Program-made: the position numbers and the translations under genes
Part shown: piece by piece, positions 6,321 to 9,212 of the stretch
How the letters are laid out: each line of letters opens with the position of its first letter
How positions within the stretch are numbered: position 1 is the first letter of the stretch
The notes under the pieces: generated by a model
Told to the model about the DNA's origin: nothing
Database searches by the model: none
Seen by the model: only the letters and a program-made list of their open reading frames with translations
Assembly (NCBI RefSeq): GCF_005518285.1
Contig: NZ_SJDU01000059.1
Location: 1 to 9,212 of the forward strand
Source of the DNA: Brachyspira catarrhinii
GTDB lineage: Bacteria > Spirochaetota > Brachyspiria > Brachyspirales > Brachyspiraceae
Direction of reading: 5' to 3'
Length of the DNA stretch: 9,212 nucleotides

Positions 6321-7829
6321 CTAATTTTCTTGTTTTTCGCCTTGCATCTTTTTCTTATAAATAGATTTTATTACGGGATAGAGTATAGACGCTATAGTAA
6401 GCAATAACAATATAATACATATAGGAGAGCGAACAAATATAGAAATATCTCCGTCTGAAATTTTATAAGCTCTTCTAAAATATTGTTCCATACTGTTTCC
6501 TATAATAACCGCCAAAACCATAGGACTTGTCGGAATATCCGCCTTGCCCATAAAATATCCTATTAAACCGAATATTATTAGAATATAAAAATCATGCGTA
6601 GTATAGCTTATAGCGTAAGTTCCTATAAAAGTTAATCCTAAAACTATAGGATATAAAACTTTAGGAGGAATTGAAAGCACTCTAACCAAAAGCCCCGCTA
6701 AAGGTATATTCACCACGGCAAGTATTATATTTCCTACGAACATACTTGCAATTAATCCCCATACTATATGAGTTTGAGTGGTAAATAAAGCGGGACCTGG
6801 CTGCAATCCTAACATAAGCAACGCTCCCATCATAACGGCTGTAGTTCCCGAACCTGGAACTCCCAAAGCTAACATTGGAATCAAAGCTCCAACGGAAGCG
6901 GCGTTATTAGCGGCTTCTGGAGCGGCGACTCCTTCTATAGCGCCTTTGCCAAATTCTTCGGGATGTTTTGAAAGCTGTTTTTCATTATTATAACTCATCA
7001 AAGCGGCTAAAGTTCCGCCAGCGCCGGGCAATACGCCTATTATAAAACCGAAAGGCGAACTTCTTATTATAGGCAATATACATCTTTTCCATTCAGCCAT
7101 ACTTATCCATATTTTGCCAAATTTCGTTTGCATCTTTTTCTTGCCTTCTTCTATATGTCTGAAACTCTTTAATACTTCGCCTAAAGCATACATGGCTATA
7201 ATTATAATTAAAAAGTCTATACCAGATTGAAGCTCCAAGATTCCAAATGTAAATCTATTAACGCCAGATTGAGGGTCCGTTCCTATAGTCGCTACCATAA
7301 GTCCGAAAATCATTGAAATAAAACCTTTTATAGGATTTCCTTCCGTCATAGACGCCGTAGCGGATAATGCAAATAAAAATAATACAAAATATTCCGCGGG
7401 ACCGAATTTTAAGGCAAAACGAGATACTGGAACCGCGACAAATGTCATTATAATTGTGGCAATCATCCCCCCTATAAACGAAGCTATAGCAGAAATAGCC
7501 AAAGCTTGCTCCGCTCTACCTTGAAGAGCCATAGGATAACCGTCAAAAGTAGCGGCAATGGCAGCTCCATCGCCCGGAGTATTTATCAAAATAGAAGCTC
7601 TCGAACCGCCATACATAGCTCCATAATAAACTCCCGCCATAGTTATTAAAGCTGCGACTGGTCCCATAGTAAAAGTAAGAGGGAGTAATATTGCTACGCC
7701 CGTTGCTGGTCCAAGTCCCGGAAGCATTCCTATAACAGTTCCTAAAACGCCTCCAAGCGTAACCCACATAATATTTATAGGCTGTATTGCAACGGTAAAA
7801 CCTTCCGCTAAAAATTTCAAACTTTCCAT
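6321..7829 (-). CDS. tctA: Tripartite tricarboxylate transporter, large membrane subunit TctA
   Basis: This is the transport channel of a TctABC-type secondary transporter, which imports carboxylates delivered by the periplasmic TctC using an ion gradient. At 502 residues it has the usual TctA length, with about ten or more hydrophobic segments. The family's repeated glycine-rich signature appears twice: GMLPGLGPATG (34-44) and GVLPGAGG (265-272). Other TctA landmarks are YYGAMYGGSRASILINTPGD (68-87), PEAANNA (304-310) and GVPGSGTTA (323-331). The C-terminus is short, basic then polar (KKKMQGEKQEN). The ATG at 7829 is preceded by AAGGGAG on the minus strand (7839-7845), 9 nt upstream, and lies 18 nt after the tctB stop, so the two are co-transcribed. 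The family is certain. The substrate (citrate, another di- or tricarboxylate, or an aromatic acid) cannot be read from the sequence. Confidence 0.95.
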   Translation of the reverse strand: MESLKFLAEGFTVAIQPINIMWVTLGGVLGTVIGMLPGLGPATGVAILLPLTFTMGPVAALITMAGVYYGAMYGGSRASILINTPGDGAAIAATFDGYPMALQGRAEQALAISAIASFIGGMIATIIMTFVAVPVSRFALKFGPAEYFVLFLFALSATASMTEGNPIKGFISMIFGLMVATIGTDPQSGVNRFTFGILELQSGIDFLIIIIAMYALGEVLKSFRHIEEGKKKMQTKFGKIWISMAEWKRCILPIIRSSPFGFIIGVLPGAGGTLAALMSYNNEKQLSKHPEEFGKGAIEGVAAPEAANNAASVGALIPMLALGVPGSGTTAVMMGALLMLGLQPGPALFTTQTHIVWGLIASMFVGNIILAVVNIPLAGLLVRVLSIPPKVLYPIVLGLTFIGTYAISYTTHDFYILIIFGLIGYFMGKADIPTSPMVLAVIIGNSMEQYFRRAYKISDGDISIFVRSPICIILLLLTIASILYPVIKSIYKKKMQGEKQEN

Positions 7830-7847
7830 AATAATCTTCTCCCTTAA

Positions 7848-8315
7848 TTAAAAATATTGTCCTAATTTAGGCAAATATAAACCCAATAATGTATTGAATA
7901 TTATAAAAGCTATAACGCTGAATAAAACGGATACTATAGTAGAAACTTTCCATGATTTCAAACCGCCAAATATTAGAAGTTCCACTTCAAGGAATATAAT
8001 GGTGGATAATACAAAACCTAATATATTAAAAAGTATGGCATATACTATCGCGTTTACAACGGTAATCGCTATTTTCTTTCCGTTATTTCCAAAACTTAAT
8101 TTAATAGTTTCCTTATCTTTATTTTTTTGAATTTTCATTAATTCTTGTATTAGTAAAGCCAATCCTAATATCGTCAAAGCTATACCCAACATTATTGGAA
8201 AAATTTTCGGTTCCATTGGACGCCCTACTGTAGCATCGGGAAAATTAAAAGCCATTATCATATAGGTTAATCCTACGGCTATAGTTATTATTGAAGACAC
8301 TAAATTAATTGTCAT
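7848..8315 (-). CDS. tctB: Tripartite tricarboxylate transporter, small membrane subunit TctB
   Basis: This 155-residue membrane protein has four predicted helices (about 5-23, 38-57, 82-103 and 105-147, the last region probably folding as two passes), matching the small, poorly conserved TctB subunit. The N-terminal segment MAFNFPDATVGRPMEPKIFP, followed by a glycine-containing helix, is typical: TctB proteins carry a P-x-x-FP motif before the second helix. The C-terminal NTLLGLYLP is also a common ending. A charged cytoplasmic-type linker (KIQKNKDKETIK) separates the helix pairs. The ATG at 8315 has a strong ribosome site, AAGGAG, 5 nt upstream on the minus strand. It lies between tctC and tctA, and assignment rests on membrane topology, these motifs and position. 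Confidence 0.9.
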   Translation of the reverse strand: MTINLVSSIITIAVGLTYMIMAFNFPDATVGRPMEPKIFPIMLGIALTILGLALLIQELMKIQKNKDKETIKLSFGNNGKKIAITVVNAIVYAILFNILGFVLSTIIFLEVELLIFGGLKSWKVSTIVSVLFSVIAFIIFNTLLGLYLPKLGQYF

Positions 8316-8366
8316 ACTTTCTCCTTAAAAATTTTATCTTTTATTTATTTTTCTTATTTCTTAATA

Positions 8367-8405
8367 AGGCTCGGCAAATATGATTATTATTTATTTACCG
8401 AGCCT
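8367..8405 (-). promoter_or_regulatory. Intercistronic hairpin between tctC and tctB
   Basis: An 8-bp perfect stem, AGGCTCGG (8367-8374) with CCGAGCCT (8398-8405), begins 5 nt after the tctC stop codon. After one C-A mismatch it is extended by AAATA (8376-8380) with TATTT (8392-8396), leaving an 11-nt loop. On the transcribed minus strand the stem is followed by TATTAAGAAATAAG, with no run of U, so it is not a complete intrinsic terminator. It more likely protects the 3' end of a tctC message from exonucleases or reduces read-through, which would yield more binding protein than membrane subunits. No promoter for tctB is obvious in the remaining gap. Confidence 0.7.
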
Positions 8406-8410
8406 GTAAT

Positions 8411-9212
8411 TTAATTTTGTTTTAACATATTTATATCTTGCATTATGACTTTATAATCTTCTTCGTTCTTTTCCAAGAATTTTACAAAGTCAGCGGAATC
8501 AAGATAATATTCATCCCAGTCAAATTGACGGCATGCATCTTTCCATTCTTGAGTATCTTTCAATTTAGCCAAAGCGTTTGTCCAATAATTGAAAGCGTAT
8601 TCGGGCATATCTGGCGCGCCAAATAAACCTCTCCAGTTAACAAAAGTGGCGTCTATTCCCTGCTCTATACATGTCGGTATCTGTCCTTTTACTCCCGTTC
8701 CTATTCTCCTATCGGCAGTTTGAGCTAAAACTTTCAAATCTCCGCTTTCAACGAGTCCCATAACATCCGCCAAACTTGTGGAGAATAAATCTATATGTCC
8801 TCCCAATACTTGAGTAGCGGCGTCATCGTCAAAAGAAATATAATCTATTTGATTAAGATTATCGACTCCAGCGGCTTTAGCTATAATCAAAAACTGAATA
8901 TGGTCCATAGAACCTACGGAAGAAAGTCCTCCAATTTTTACAGATTTTGGATTTCTTTTTAAGGCTTCCATAACATCGTTAATGGTTTGATACCTTGAAT
9001 CCGCTCGAACCACGAACGCCGCATAATCGGCTATCAAACTTGCAAGAGGCGTCAAATCTCTAAAACTGTAGGGAGTAGTTCCGTTTAAGTTTATAAAGAT
9101 TATCGGAGGAGAGAAAACCGTTATAGTTCTCGTATCTCCTTTTTTGGTTTGCATAGCACCCAAATGCACAGCTCCGCCCGCTCCTACCGCGTTCCTAACG
9201 GGCATCGGAACG
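8411..9212 (-). CDS. tctC: Tripartite tricarboxylate transporter substrate-binding protein TctC (partial, 5' end outside window)
   Basis: This periplasmic solute-binding protein captures the carboxylate and delivers it to TctAB. The reading frame stays open to the right edge, giving 266 residues of a family that is usually about 320-330, so the signal peptide and first roughly 60 residues are missing. The ATG at 9205 is internal: the frame continues upstream through Pro and Val codons, and the residues around it (VRNAVGAGGAVHLGA) match the family's conserved N-terminal NxxGAGGxxG region. Further TctC landmarks are PYSFRDLTPLASL, VVRADSRYQTINDVMEALKRNP, GGLSSVGSMDH, QVLGGHIDLFSTSLADV, LKVLAQTADRR, PTCIEQGIDATFVNWRGLFG and a C-terminal helix-rich lobe. 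The usual ligand-loop YKGG is YISFDDD, an acidic version that could shape specificity. The gene is first in the visible operon, so its promoter and any regulator lie outside. Confidence 0.94.
   Translation of the reverse strand, partial: VPMPVRNAVGAGGAVHLGAMQTKKGDTRTITVFSPPIIFINLNGTTPYSFRDLTPLASLIADYAAFVVRADSRYQTINDVMEALKRNPKSVKIGGLSSVGSMDHIQFLIIAKAAGVDNLNQIDYISFDDDAATQVLGGHIDLFSTSLADVMGLVESGDLKVLAQTADRRIGTGVKGQIPTCIEQGIDATFVNWRGLFGAPDMPEYAFNYWTNALAKLKDTQEWKDACRQFDWDEYYLDSADFVKFLEKNEEDYKVIMQDINMLKQN

Noticed and set aside
6778..6993. 71-codon plus-strand frame opposite tctA
   Set aside because: Its Pro/Ala/Gly-rich content mirrors the conserved glycine-rich motifs of TctA on the other strand, so it is a shadow.
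7894..8130. 78-codon plus-strand frame opposite tctB
   Set aside because: It lies fully antisense to a well-supported membrane subunit, and has no homology cue or ribosome site that I can see.
9203..9205. ATG at 9205 as the start of tctC
   Set aside because: The frame is open to the window edge and the residues around this Met match the internal glycine-rich N-terminal region of TctC proteins. There is no signal peptide, so the true start is outside the window.

Overview
The window is AT-rich DNA with A/T-ending codons. Its genes encode the envelope of a double-membrane bacterium: signal-peptide barrel proteins, an OmpA-type lipoprotein, an RND pump and a periplasmic binding protein. The composition, the very Ile/Lys/Asn-rich proteins and the loose lipobox suggest a host-associated spirochaete, most likely Brachyspira. 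This assignment is an inference from protein style, because no rRNA or marker gene is present.

Layout, left to right. Positions 1-1946 hold a two-gene plus-strand unit: a 432-aa secreted, probably outer-membrane beta-barrel protein of unknown function, followed after 2 nt by a 201-aa OmpA-domain lipoprotein whose ribosome binding site lies inside the end of the first gene. Positions 1947-2217 are a convergent intergenic region with a 136-bp palindromic repeat element and a two-way terminator. Positions 2218-2952 (minus) encode a second small barrel-like exported protein, whose start is best placed at 2952. Positions 2953-3140 are a divergent promoter region with a good promoter on each strand. 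Positions 3141-6263 (plus) encode a complete RND-family inner-membrane efflux transporter with no adaptor or TolC-like gene beside it. Positions 6264-6298 form a two-way terminator.

Positions 6321-9212 (minus) carry a tripartite tricarboxylate transporter operon in the order tctC-tctB-tctA. The binding-protein gene tctC is cut by the right edge of the window. A strong hairpin directly after the tctC stop probably sets the excess of binding protein over membrane subunits.

How the parts fit together: TctC captures a carboxylate in the periplasm and hands it to the TctA/TctB membrane pair for ion-driven uptake. The RND pump exports compounds and must borrow its adaptor and outer-membrane channel from elsewhere in the genome. 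The first two genes look like a co-translated outer-membrane and peptidoglycan-anchoring pair. Nothing here is clearly a new defence or mobile system. The least explained items are the barrel/OmpA-lipoprotein pair, the palindromic element and the 8-bp tandem repeat just upstream of the first gene.
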